Below the pieces are notes generated by a model. That model searched no databases and was not told the DNA's origin. It worked only from the letters and a program-made list of their open reading frames with translations. From the NCBI RefSeq assembly GCF_011090165.1, contig NZ_JAADJT010000009.1, forward strand, positions 62,001 through 126,000: DNA of 64,000 nt, read 5' to 3'. A program made the position numbers and the translations under genes. Below, one piece after another: positions 50,561 through 58,676 of the stretch. This DNA comes from Duganella aceris. Its GTDB lineage: Bacteria > Pseudomonadota > Gammaproteobacteria > Burkholderiales > Burkholderiaceae_D. Numbering within the stretch: position 1 is the first letter of the stretch; each line of letters begins with the position of its first letter.

Positions 50561-51789
50561 GGCTGCTCCTCCTTCGCGTTCAGGCACAATCCGGCCAGCA
50601 GGAACAGCATCATCGCGTAGAACATATTACTCAGCACCGACCAGAAGATCACCTCGGTCAGGCCGAAGCTGAAGTAACTCAGCACCAGCAGCATGCCGGC
50701 CAGCGCCGGCGCGTTGCGGGCGCATTTTTCCTTCCGCATCTGCTTGAGGAAAAACAGGAACGGCAGCAGCAGCGTCAGGCTCCAGGCGATCAGCCCGATC
50801 ACGCCGCCGAACACCAGCGCCTGCAGGATGTCGTTGTGGAAGTGCTCGAACTCCAGCACGTAGGGGTGGGCCTGGCCGTCCGCCACCAGCTGCTCCATCT
50901 CCGCCCGCACCGTCGGTCCGCTGGCGCCCAGCAGCGGGTGGTGCCGGATCACCTTCGCCGCCGCGCGCCACAGCTCGAAGCGGATGCCGACGTTGGTGTA
51001 GGTTTCGCCGCCGCCGAGGTATTGCCGCACATCGCTGATGCCCTGGTCGATGCGGTCGCGGGCGCCCGTCTGCGGGACAAAGTAAGTGCTCACCAACAAG
51101 GCCAGACCCAGCAGCGCCAGACCCTTGCGCAGGCGGCCGCGCAGCACGTGGCCGTGGCGCAGCAGCAGCAGGCTGGACAACAGCACCGCGATCCAGCCGC
51201 CGCGGGTGCCGGTGGCGATCGAGCCGATCAGGCCGGCCAGCGCGCCGATGCCGGGCCAGATCGCGGCGCGGCCGGAGAAATCCAGCATGCCGGCCAGGCA
51301 CATCAGGCCCATGCACAGCATGATGTCGCCGAAGGTGATGGAATTGATCAAGCCGCCCGGGCGATCGATGCCCATGCCCCAGCGCTGATAGACGATGAAC
51401 ACGCAGCCGGCGCAGGTGCCGGCGATCAGGCCCCACCACAGCGCCTTGCGGCTGGGCCGGCAGGCCAGCACCGTCAGCGTCACCGTGACGGCGGCGAACA
51501 TGCGGATCGGCTTCTCGACGTCGCGCAGGCGGGCGTCGTCGCGCAGCGCCAGCACCACCAGCCCCAGCAGCAGCACCGCGCCGAAAGCTATCAATACGCC
51601 GCGAATCTCAGTAAGATGGCGCAGCAATGCCGGCCAGCCCTCGCGGCGGTGGACGATGGCGGCCAGTAAAAAGGCGAAACTGCACAGCCCCACCCCGAAA
51701 TTGGTGATCAACACCAGGAAAGGAAGCAGGAAAATCAGGCTGTGGACAAGGACAGTACTGGCGGGGGACTTGGCTAGGGTATTATTCAT
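50557..51789 (-). CDS. O-antigen ligase/polymerase family protein (WaaL-like)
   Basis: A 410-residue membrane protein with 10-12 helices and the Wzy_C/WaaL pattern: ATGTRGGWIAVLL in a middle helix, a large periplasmic loop with IRFELWRAAAKVIRHHPLLG, a conserved HNDILQALVFGG and SFGLTEVIFWSVL near the end. WaaL ligates O-antigen or other glycans to lipid A-core on the periplasmic side. It is translationally coupled to waaF. It shares its end motif with the N-terminal half of the fusion protein at 52652. Confidence 0.88.
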   Translation of the reverse strand: MNNTLAKSPASTVLVHSLIFLLPFLVLITNFGVGLCSFAFLLAAIVHRREGWPALLRHLTEIRGVLIAFGAVLLLGLVVLALRDDARLRDVEKPIRMFAAVTVTLTVLACRPSRKALWWGLIAGTCAGCVFIVYQRWGMGIDRPGGLINSITFGDIMLCMGLMCLAGMLDFSGRAAIWPGIGALAGLIGSIATGTRGGWIAVLLSSLLLLRHGHVLRGRLRKGLALLGLALLVSTYFVPQTGARDRIDQGISDVRQYLGGGETYTNVGIRFELWRAAAKVIRHHPLLGASGPTVRAEMEQLVADGQAHPYVLEFEHFHNDILQALVFGGVIGLIAWSLTLLLPFLFFLKQMRKEKCARNAPALAGMLLVLSYFSFGLTEVIFWSVLSNMFYAMMLFLLAGLCLNAKEEQP

Positions 51790-51812
51790 TCACGATTATC
51801 TTTTATTGCAAC

Positions 51813-52655
51813 ATGTCATCCGCCAATATTTCTGTCATCATCACCACCTACAACCGGCCGGATGCGCTGATCGCCGTGGTCGAGGCGTGTTTTGCCCAGG
51901 ACGACCAGAGGTTCGAAATCATTATCGCTGATGACGGCTCCGGCCACAACACACAGCAGGCGGTGGCCGCGCTGCAGGCGCGCTCGCCGCTGCCGCTGCG
52001 TCACGTCTGGCAGGAAGACCTCGGTTTCCGCGCCGCGCGCGCGCGCAACCTCGGCACCTTGGACGCGCGAGGCGACTACATCATCTTCCTTGACGGCGAC
52101 TGCGTGCCGCAGCGCAATTTTATCAGCCAGCACCGCAAGCTGGCGCAACGCGGCTATCTGGTGCAGGGCAGCCGCATCTTGCTCAATGAACAAGCCACGC
52201 AGCGGGTGCTGAGCCGGCATCTGGACGTGCAATGCCTCGGCATGGCGGACAAGCTGGCGTGGCGCGGCAGGGGCGAGCTCAACAAAGTGCTGCCGCTGCT
52301 GCTGACCCTGCCCGACGTGGGCCGCACCAGCCGGCGCTTCAGCTGGCGCCGCATCAAGAGCTGCAATCTGGCGGTCTGGCGCAGCGACCTGGAGCTGGTG
52401 AACGGCTTCGACGAGAGTTTTCTGGGCTGGGGCCATGAGGATTCCGACCTGGTGGTCAGGCTGTTCAACGCCGGCGTGATGCGCAAGGACGGCGCCTACG
52501 CCACCGAAGTGCTGCACCTGTGGCACCGGGAGAACGCGCGCGACCAGGAAAACAGCAACCGCGCCATCGTGCTGCAACGCGCCGCCGACCGCACCGTGCG
52601 CGCGGTCAAGGGATTGCTGCGGCAATGCCGTCCACTCGCGGAGTGCAGCCCATGA
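51813..52655 (+). CDS. Family 2 glycosyltransferase with galactosyltransferase-C region
   Basis: A 280-residue inverting GT-A enzyme: SVIITTYNRPDALIAVVEAC at the start, the nucleotide-binding IADDGS, the metal-binding DGD in FLDGDCVP and, near residue 205, GWGHEDSDLVVRLFNAG, the acceptor/catalytic motif. It lies 23 bases from the divergent ligase start and overlaps the ligase-GT9 fusion gene by ATGA. It probably adds a sugar to LPS core or O-antigen. Confidence 0.93.
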   Translation: MSSANISVIITTYNRPDALIAVVEACFAQDDQRFEIIIADDGSGHNTQQAVAALQARSPLPLRHVWQEDLGFRAARARNLGTLDARGDYIIFLDGDCVPQRNFISQHRKLAQRGYLVQGSRILLNEQATQRVLSRHLDVQCLGMADKLAWRGRGELNKVLPLLLTLPDVGRTSRRFSWRRIKSCNLAVWRSDLELVNGFDESFLGWGHEDSDLVVRLFNAGVMRKDGAYATEVLHLWHRENARDQENSNRAIVLQRAADRTVRAVKGLLRQCRPLAECSP

Positions 52656-54946
52656 CGACCCGCGACCCGGCGTTCATGCCCGAACGCGGCAGCCCGTACT
52701 CCTCGACCCTGCTGTTCGCGCTGCCGGCGCTGGCGCTGACCAGCAAGGACGGGCTGGGCCTGGTCCAGTGCGTGATCCTGCTGATTTTCATGCGCTATTT
52801 GCGCACGGTGGTGCGCGGGCACTTGCAGCATTGGGGCGAACTGTCCGGCGTGACGCTGGCGTTTTTGCTGTATTTCCTGGTGTCGCTGGGGCGCATGCTG
52901 CTGGAGCACCAGCCGCTGCGCGCGCTGGACGGGCCGTCGCGGCTGCTGTTCGGCCTGACCTGCATCGGCGTCATGTATTGCCTGCGGCCGCGCATCCGGT
53001 ATTTCTGGCTGGGCTTGTGCGTCACCACGCTGCTGGGCGCGGCGATCGCCGCCTGGCAGGTGCTCAGCGGCGACATGCGGCAGGCGGTCGGCTTCACCCA
53101 CCACGACATCGCCTTCGGCGACCTGGCGCTGGCCTCGGGCCTGATGGCGGTGTGCGGCCTGTCGGCGTTCCGCGATCCGCGTCTGGCGCGGCTGCGCTGG
53201 CTGCCGGGCCTGGCCCTGCTGGCCGGCGCGCTGGCCTGGGTGTTGTCGGGCGCCAGCGGCGGCTGGCTGGCGCCGCCGCTGGCGCTGATCGCGCTGCTGC
53301 GCTACGGCCGGCGCCTGTACGGCAGACAGCTGCTGCTGCCGTGCGCCCTCATGCTGGCCCTGGTGGCGCTGGCGTTCGCGCTGCCGGCCACCGGCATGGC
53401 TTACCGCACCGCGCTGGCGCTGGCCGACATCCAGCGCTACCTGGACGGCGGCGTGGTCGCCAGCCCGATGGGGGTGCGGCTGGAACTGTGGCGCGCGTCG
53501 CTGCTGATGTTCGCCGAACATCCGTGGCTGGGCGTGGGGCGCGACAACTTCGCCGCCGCGCTGCAGGCGCTGGCCGCCGCGGGCCGCCTGCCGGCGTCGC
53601 CGGCGCTGGGCTACGGCAACGGCAACAACGACCTGCTGCACGCGCTGGCCACCGGCGGCGTGCTGGACGCGGCGCTGCTGCTGCTGATGTATGGCGCGCC
53701 GCTGCGCTACTTCACCAACGAGCTGCGCCGTCCGGACCAGGGCCAGCACGGCCTGGCGCTGGCCGGGGTGGTGCTGGTGGCGGCCTTCATCGGCTTCGGC
53801 CTGACCGAGGTGATGTTCTGGCCGATGATGCCGAAAATGTTTTACGTCATGATGGTGTGCAGCCTGATCGGCATGTGCCTGGCGCTGCGCCACCGCGCGC
53901 CGGCGCCGCGCCGCATCCTGATCACGCGCACCGACAACATCGGCGACGTGGTGCTGACGCTGCCGCTGGCCGGCTACCTGAAGCAGCTGTACCCGGAGGC
54001 CGAGATCGTCTTCCTGTGCCGCCGCTACGCCGCCGGCGTGGTGCAGCAGTGCCGCCATGTGGACCGGGTGCTGACCATCGAGGAACTGGGTCCGGACCTG
54101 GCGCGTGGCATGCGGAAGATTGATTGCGACATGGTGCTGTTCGCGTTCCCGCGGCGCGAGCTGGCGTACGCCGCGCGCCGCGCCGGCATCGAGCGCCGGG
54201 TCGGCAGCACGCGCCGTGTCTACCACTTGTTCACCTGCAACCGCCTGGTCAACCTGACCAGTACCGACGCGCTCGGCGCGCGGCTGCATGAGGCGCAGCT
54301 CGGCTTCAAGCTGCTGGTGCCGCTGGGTGTCGACCACATCCCGCCGCGCGGCGACATCTGGCCGCTGTACGGCCTGACGGCGCCGCGTCACGCCGAAGCC
54401 GACGCCATACTGGCGCGTCCCGGCTTCAAGCTGATCCTGCACACCAAGTCCAACGGCAGCGGCCGCGAATGGCCGCTGCAACACTATCTGACGCTGGCCA
54501 AGCTATTGGGCGAGATCGACGGTGTGCGGGTGCTGCTGACCGGCAGCGCGGCCGAGGGCGAGCTGCTGGCGCAACAAGCGCCGGCGCTGCTGGCGCTGCC
54601 GCACGTGGAGAACGTGTGTGGCAAGCTGGACTTGACCGGCCTGACCGCGCTGGTGGGCGGCTGCGACGGCCTGGTGGCGAGCGGCACCGGACCGCTGCAT
54701 CTGGCGGCGGCGATGGGGCGGCCGGTGGTGGGCTTGTTCCCGCCGATCAAACCGATCGACCCGCCGCGCTGGGCGGCGCTGGGCGAGCGCGCCACCAATC
54801 TGGTGAGCGCCACGGCCTGCGGCCATTGCTCCGATCCGGCGCGCTGCGAGTGCATGCTGGCGATCACGCCGCAGCAGGTGCTGGACGTGATCCTCGGTTG
54901 GCAAGGCGGGGTCAGTTCCGGCATCGTGCCACGGGCTCAACCGTAG
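52652..54946 (+). CDS. Fusion protein: O-antigen ligase-like membrane domain plus GT9 heptosyltransferase-like domain
   Basis: A 764-residue protein in one continuous frame. Residues ~1-415 are a WaaL/Wzy_C membrane domain (10-12 helices; VRLELWRASLLMFAEHPWLG; HALATGGVLDA; FGLTEVMFWPMMPKMFYVMM). From ~423, RRILITRTDNIGDVVLTLPL begins a GT9 domain running to ~755 (GTGPLHLAAAMGRPVVGLFP; CGHCSDPARCECM). The junction is short, with no stop or frameshift. The two modules normally act on opposite membrane faces, which a multi-span protein allows. Both resemble the separate ligase and waaF genes on the other strand. The last 13 residues are encoded by the inverted repeat. Confidence 0.9.
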   Translation: MTTRDPAFMPERGSPYSSTLLFALPALALTSKDGLGLVQCVILLIFMRYLRTVVRGHLQHWGELSGVTLAFLLYFLVSLGRMLLEHQPLRALDGPSRLLFGLTCIGVMYCLRPRIRYFWLGLCVTTLLGAAIAAWQVLSGDMRQAVGFTHHDIAFGDLALASGLMAVCGLSAFRDPRLARLRWLPGLALLAGALAWVLSGASGGWLAPPLALIALLRYGRRLYGRQLLLPCALMLALVALAFALPATGMAYRTALALADIQRYLDGGVVASPMGVRLELWRASLLMFAEHPWLGVGRDNFAAALQALAAAGRLPASPALGYGNGNNDLLHALATGGVLDAALLLLMYGAPLRYFTNELRRPDQGQHGLALAGVVLVAAFIGFGLTEVMFWPMMPKMFYVMMVCSLIGMCLALRHRAPAPRRILITRTDNIGDVVLTLPLAGYLKQLYPEAEIVFLCRRYAAGVVQQCRHVDRVLTIEELGPDLARGMRKIDCDMVLFAFPRRELAYAARRAGIERRVGSTRRVYHLFTCNRLVNLTSTDALGARLHEAQLGFKLLVPLGVDHIPPRGDIWPLYGLTAPRHAEADAILARPGFKLILHTKSNGSGREWPLQHYLTLAKLLGEIDGVRVLLTGSAAEGELLAQQAPALLALPHVENVCGKLDLTGLTALVGGCDGLVASGTGPLHLAAAMGRPVVGLFPPIKPIDPPRWAALGERATNLVSATACGHCSDPARCECMLAITPQQVLDVILGWQGGVSSGIVPRAQP

Positions 54947-54996
54947 CATCCGCTACGGTTGAGCCCGTGGCACGATGCCGGAACTGACCCCGCCTT
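54903..54996. repeat. Perfect 45-bp inverted repeat between convergent genes
   Basis: Left arm 54903-54947 and right arm 54952-54996 are exact reverse complements around a 4-base loop (ATCC). The arms begin AAGGCGGGGTCAGTTCCGGC. The element covers the last codons of the ligase-GT9 fusion on one side and reaches the stop codon of the convergent response regulator on the other. No T-run follows. It may be a REP/BIME-type element or a bidirectional terminator. RNA from either direction would fold into a 45-bp hairpin. Confidence 0.97.
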
Positions 54997-55597
54997 ATTG
55001 CATGCTGATGCGCACCAGGTCGGCGACGTTGTCGACCCCCAGCTTGCTCATCAGCCGCGCCTTGTGCACCTCCACCGTGCGCACGCTGATGCCCAGCGCC
55101 GGCCCGATCTCGCGGTTGTGCCGGCCCACCACCACCAACTGCATCACCTCGCGCTCGCGCGGCGTCAGCTCGGCCAGCAGGCCGGCGCTGCGGTTGCGGC
55201 GCTGCTGCTCGCTGTAGTCGCTGCGCGCGCGCGACAAGGCTTCGTCGATGGCGCCGATCAGCTTGACGTCGTCGAACGGCTTTTCCAGGAAGTCCACCGC
55301 GTCCGCCTTGAACGCCGCCCGCGCCGTGCCGACGTCGCCGTGGCCGCTCATGACGATCACCGGGATGCGGCAGCCGCGCTCGCCCAGCTCGCGCTGCAAG
55401 GTCAGCCCGTCCATGCCGGACATGCGGATGTCGACCAGCAGGCAGCCGCTCCACGCCGGCTGCCAGCCCTGCAGGAAGGCCTCGCCGCTGGAGAACACGG
55501 CGGTGCGGTAGCCGCGGATGCCCAGCAACAGGCCCAGCGCGTCGCGCACGGCGGGATCGTCGTCGACGATGAATACGGTCAAATCATGCTGCAACAT
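54995..55597 (-). CDS. FixJ/NarL-family response regulator
   Basis: A 200-residue protein: receiver domain with VDDDPAVRDALG, acceptor Asp in LLVDIRMSGMDG, Lys in FLEKPFDD, then the LuxR helix-turn-helix (LTPREREVMQLVVVGRHNRE; ISVRTVEVHKARLMSKLGV). The FixJ layout and the membrane kinase just upstream (14-base overlap) mark a two-component pair. The stop codon touches the 45-bp inverted repeat. Confidence 0.93.
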   Translation of the reverse strand: MLQHDLTVFIVDDDPAVRDALGLLLGIRGYRTAVFSSGEAFLQGWQPAWSGCLLVDIRMSGMDGLTLQRELGERGCRIPVIVMSGHGDVGTARAAFKADAVDFLEKPFDDVKLIGAIDEALSRARSDYSEQQRRNRSAGLLAELTPREREVMQLVVVGRHNREIGPALGISVRTVEVHKARLMSKLGVDNVADLVRISMQ

Positions 55598-57200
55598 AGT
55601 TCTCCTGCCCCTCGAAGCGCGCCAGCGGCAACGCCATTCTGAAAATTCCGTGATCGCCCACCTCGGCCCAGAGCGAGCCGCCGTGCGCTTCCATAATCGC
55701 CCGGCTCAGCACCAGGCCCAGTCCCAATCCGCTCGCCTTGGACGAGACGAACGGTTCGAACAAGCGCGCCGCCAGCGCCTCCGACACGCCCTTGCCGCTG
55801 TCCTCGACGCTCAGTTGCAGGCAGCCGCCCCGGCCCTGCTTGCCGCGCCGCTTGCTGTCGAGCAGCTGCGCCGACAGCGTGATGCGGCGCGCGCCGGCCG
55901 GCTGCTCCTGCACCGCGTCCAGCGCGTTGGCCAGCAGGTTGCGCAGCACCAGCTCGATCTGCAGCCGGTCGGCCAGCATCGCCAGCGGCGGCATGTCCTC
56001 GACCTTCAGCTCCACCCCGTGCTCGCGCAGCTGGCTGAAAAACTGCTGGCTGATGCCCGACACCAGCTGCCCGGCGTCGACCGGCTCCAGCTTCATCGCG
56101 CCGGTGCGGAAGAAATCGCGCAGCCGCCGCACCACCTCCGCCGCCCGGCCCGACTCGGCGATCATGCGTTGCACCGCGCTCTTCAGCATCTCGCCGCCCT
56201 CGCCGCGCTCGACCAGGTACTCGCAGGCCTTGCCGTAGGCGCCCAGCGCCGTCAGCGGCTGGTTCAGCTCGTGCGCCAGCGCGGCCGCCATCTCGCCGGC
56301 CGCCGCCAGCCGCAGCGACTGCTTCAGGTCGCCGGCCACCCGGCGCAGCTCGTCGACCACGATGCCGATTGAAAAGCCGACCAGCGCCAGCACCGCGTCC
56401 AGCATCTGCAGTTCCGGCACCGCGATGTCGACCGCGTGGTTCCACTTGACCAGCGCGCCGATGCCGGCCTGCAGCACGAACACCATCAGCGCCGTGCCGT
56501 ACAGTCCTTGCCGCGACGCGGCCCAGATCACCGGCAGGAACAGGAAGTAGAAATGCTTGAATTCCGAGGTGGCGATCGAGCCGAACACCAGCGTCAGCAC
56601 GCAGATCGCCAGCCCCAGGTAGCCCAGCGTCTCCAGCCGCCACACCGTGGTGCGCAAGCGTTGCCGGCCGCGCGCGCTGGCCAGCATCCAGATCAGCGGC
56701 ATCGACACCACCACGCCCACCATGTCGCCGATGCCGAAGCGCAGCACCACCGCGCCCCACTGCCCGGCCGGGATCAGCCCCGCCAGCGACAGCAGCGACA
56801 TGTACACCACGTCGTTGAGCAGCGTGCCGGCGGCGACGATGCCGACCCATTGGAACAGCTGTGCCCGGTTGTCGAAGACGCCGTCGACGCCGAAGCGGCG
56901 CCGCAGCAGCGCGCCGGTCAGGCCGTAGCCGACCGTCAGCCACAGCGACAACAGCACGCTCAGCCCCGGCCCGGCCGGCATGCCGCGCACCAGCATCTCG
57001 CCGGCGCACAGCGCCACGAACCACGGCCCGGCGGCGCGCCAGCCGTAGCGCAGCCAGAACACCAGCCCCAGCGACGGATCGGGATTCCACGGCGTGATGT
57101 TCAGCCCGTACAGCGGATCGATATACGTCGCCCAGTCGAACAGCAGGTACAGCGCGACGAAGGCGGGAAACACCAGATAACGGGGCGGAGATAAGGACAT
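55584..57200 (-). CDS. MASE1-type membrane sensor histidine kinase
   Basis: A 538-residue kinase. About eight membrane helices form a MASE1-like sensor (residues 1-275; GDMVGVVVSMPLIWML). A dimerisation domain with the phospho-accepting His in MAAALAHELNQPLTALG (~305) and an ATPase domain with NLLANALDAV, EDSGKGV and ASGLGLGLVLSRAIMEAHGG follow. The HELNQPL form and the FixJ partner resemble DctB/FixL systems. Two copies of TGTATC(G/A)TTA in register every 10 bases lie just upstream of its start. Confidence 0.92.
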   Translation of the reverse strand: MSLSPPRYLVFPAFVALYLLFDWATYIDPLYGLNITPWNPDPSLGLVFWLRYGWRAAGPWFVALCAGEMLVRGMPAGPGLSVLLSLWLTVGYGLTGALLRRRFGVDGVFDNRAQLFQWVGIVAAGTLLNDVVYMSLLSLAGLIPAGQWGAVVLRFGIGDMVGVVVSMPLIWMLASARGRQRLRTTVWRLETLGYLGLAICVLTLVFGSIATSEFKHFYFLFLPVIWAASRQGLYGTALMVFVLQAGIGALVKWNHAVDIAVPELQMLDAVLALVGFSIGIVVDELRRVAGDLKQSLRLAAAGEMAAALAHELNQPLTALGAYGKACEYLVERGEGGEMLKSAVQRMIAESGRAAEVVRRLRDFFRTGAMKLEPVDAGQLVSGISQQFFSQLREHGVELKVEDMPPLAMLADRLQIELVLRNLLANALDAVQEQPAGARRITLSAQLLDSKRRGKQGRGGCLQLSVEDSGKGVSEALAARLFEPFVSSKASGLGLGLVLSRAIMEAHGGSLWAEVGDHGIFRMALPLARFEGQENYVAA

Positions 57201-57432
57201 ACGGTTCGTTTTGTATCGTTATGTATCATTATGCATTGCCTGAATACATCGCGCATTTCTTTTTACCACTAGGGGCAACCCTTATGCCTGCACTATCTCC
57301 TCTATACAACAGTGGCGAATTCCGGCCCGCGATTATTAGGGGAAAAGCGTAAGCCTTTACCCCAATTTACATTACGTTACATGGACCTTAACATCGCGAC
57401 TTGCCTGATGGGCACAACTCGGAAAGTTCACG
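57201..57432. promoter_or_regulatory. Divergent region between kinase and VirK/YbjX gene with 10-bp direct repeat
   Basis: An AT-richer 232-base region. TGTATCGTTA (57212-57221) and TGTATCATTA (57222-57231) repeat once per helical turn next to the kinase start, a pattern that can bind a regulator on one DNA face. Further right are only weak imperfect inverted repeats. Promoters for both genes are expected here. Confidence 0.45.
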
Positions 57433-58401
57433 ATGTCGCAGTTAATCACCATACGCTCCGGCGCGGCGGGTTTCGCCGGCCTGAAACGGGTACGCGAAAC
57501 GCTCAAGCTGACGCTGCGCTCGCGGCTGCACGGCCGCGCCACCGACAGCTGGCTGCAACTGCTGAACTCCCATCCGCTGTTCGCCGACCTGGCCAAGGCC
57601 AGTCCGCGCCTGATCTACAAGATTTACCGTCCCTACCTGAGCAACACCATGAGCTGCGCCCAGCGGGTGCAATTGCTGCGCGAGCACTATCGCCACGTCT
57701 TCAGCCTCGGCCTGGGGCCGCTGACGGTGCGCGCCGCGCGCGGCCCGGTGCCGCTCGGCGCCATCGACGGCAAGAACGGCCTGTGCTACCAGCTGCAGCT
57801 GCGCGCCATCGAGCCGATGGAGCGGGAAGGCGAACTGGTGCTGCAACTGCTGCAGGGCGGCGAGCTGGTGTACAGCTGCGCGTTTTCCTTCTTCGGCGGC
57901 GAGCAGGGCATGGTGCTGGGGGTCGGCTGCATGCAAGGTCCGCGCGGCGAACGCGGCCTGCAACTGATCAAGGACGCCACCCGCGAGCTGCACGGCCTGC
58001 GGCCGAAGAACCTGATGATCAAGCTGCTGAGCCGGATCGCCCACGACCACGGCTGCGTGCAGCTGCGCCTGGTCGGCAACGCCAACCGCGCGGTGTGCGG
58101 CGCGACGCGCCAGGGCAAGGTGCACGCGGACTACGACGCGCTGTGGCAGGAGATGGACGCGCAGCCGCGCGCCGACGGCGATTACCAGCTGGCGTGTGGC
58201 CCGATCGCCGCGCCGGACCTGGAGGTGATCGCGTCGAAGAAGCGTTCCGAGGCGCGCAAGCGGCACGAGACGCTGAGCGCGGTGTCGGACGCCATCGCCG
58301 CCGCGCTGCACGCGCCGCATTTCGCGGCGGTGCCGGGGCTGGCGGAACAGCCGTACCAAGACGTGCAGGAGTCGGCCGGCGAGCAGTACGCGCTCGGATA
58401 G
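57433..58401 (+). CDS. DUF535 (VirK/YbjX) family protein
   Basis: A 322-residue cytoplasmic protein matching the VirK/YbjX family: HPLFADLAKASPRLIYKIYR near residue 44, LGLGPLTVRAARG, EGELVLQLLQGGELVYSCAF, and LGVGCMQGPRGERG followed by LIKDATRELHGLRPKNLMI. Family members affect outer-membrane or LPS-related stress resistance by unknown chemistry. It lies 42 bases before the small protein gene and close to an LPS cluster. Confidence 0.88.
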   Translation: MSQLITIRSGAAGFAGLKRVRETLKLTLRSRLHGRATDSWLQLLNSHPLFADLAKASPRLIYKIYRPYLSNTMSCAQRVQLLREHYRHVFSLGLGPLTVRAARGPVPLGAIDGKNGLCYQLQLRAIEPMEREGELVLQLLQGGELVYSCAFSFFGGEQGMVLGVGCMQGPRGERGLQLIKDATRELHGLRPKNLMIKLLSRIAHDHGCVQLRLVGNANRAVCGATRQGKVHADYDALWQEMDAQPRADGDYQLACGPIAAPDLEVIASKKRSEARKRHETLSAVSDAIAAALHAPHFAAVPGLAEQPYQDVQESAGEQYALG

Positions 58402-58442
58402 CAAAATCCGCTACCATGGTCTTTTCGTTCAAGGAGAGTGCC

Positions 58443-58676
58443 ATGCGTGTGGATATTTACTACCGAGATGAAGCGAAGGGCAAGCACAGCTATCTGGCCG
58501 TGCCCGAAGGTAAACCCATCCCAGAAGAAGCCACCAACACCGACTGGCATCCCGAAGCCCAGAAGGTGGAAGTCGACGACGACAGCGACGATCTGCCGCG
58601 CTATCACATCGTGCACCCGCTGGAACAGATCGGCGCCAAGGGTTACGCCATCACCGGCGTGAACGAACAGCTTTAA
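58443..58676 (+). CDS. Small conserved acidic protein (77 aa; DUF6139-like)
   Basis: A 77-residue protein with AAGGAGAG before ATG 58443. It is acidic and soluble, with MRVDIYYRDEAKGKHSYLAV at the start and EEATNTDWHPEAQ in the middle. I recall similar small proteins in Burkholderiales under DUF6139, but this match is from memory. Its TAA overlaps the TAA of convergent dnaE. Confidence 0.7.
   Translation: MRVDIYYRDEAKGKHSYLAVPEGKPIPEEATNTDWHPEAQKVEVDDDSDDLPRYHIVHPLEQIGAKGYAITGVNEQL

Noticed and set aside
54903..54996. Inverted repeat considered as the end of an insertion sequence
   Set aside because: No transposase lies next to it and the two arms are only 4 bases apart; a hairpin element fits better.
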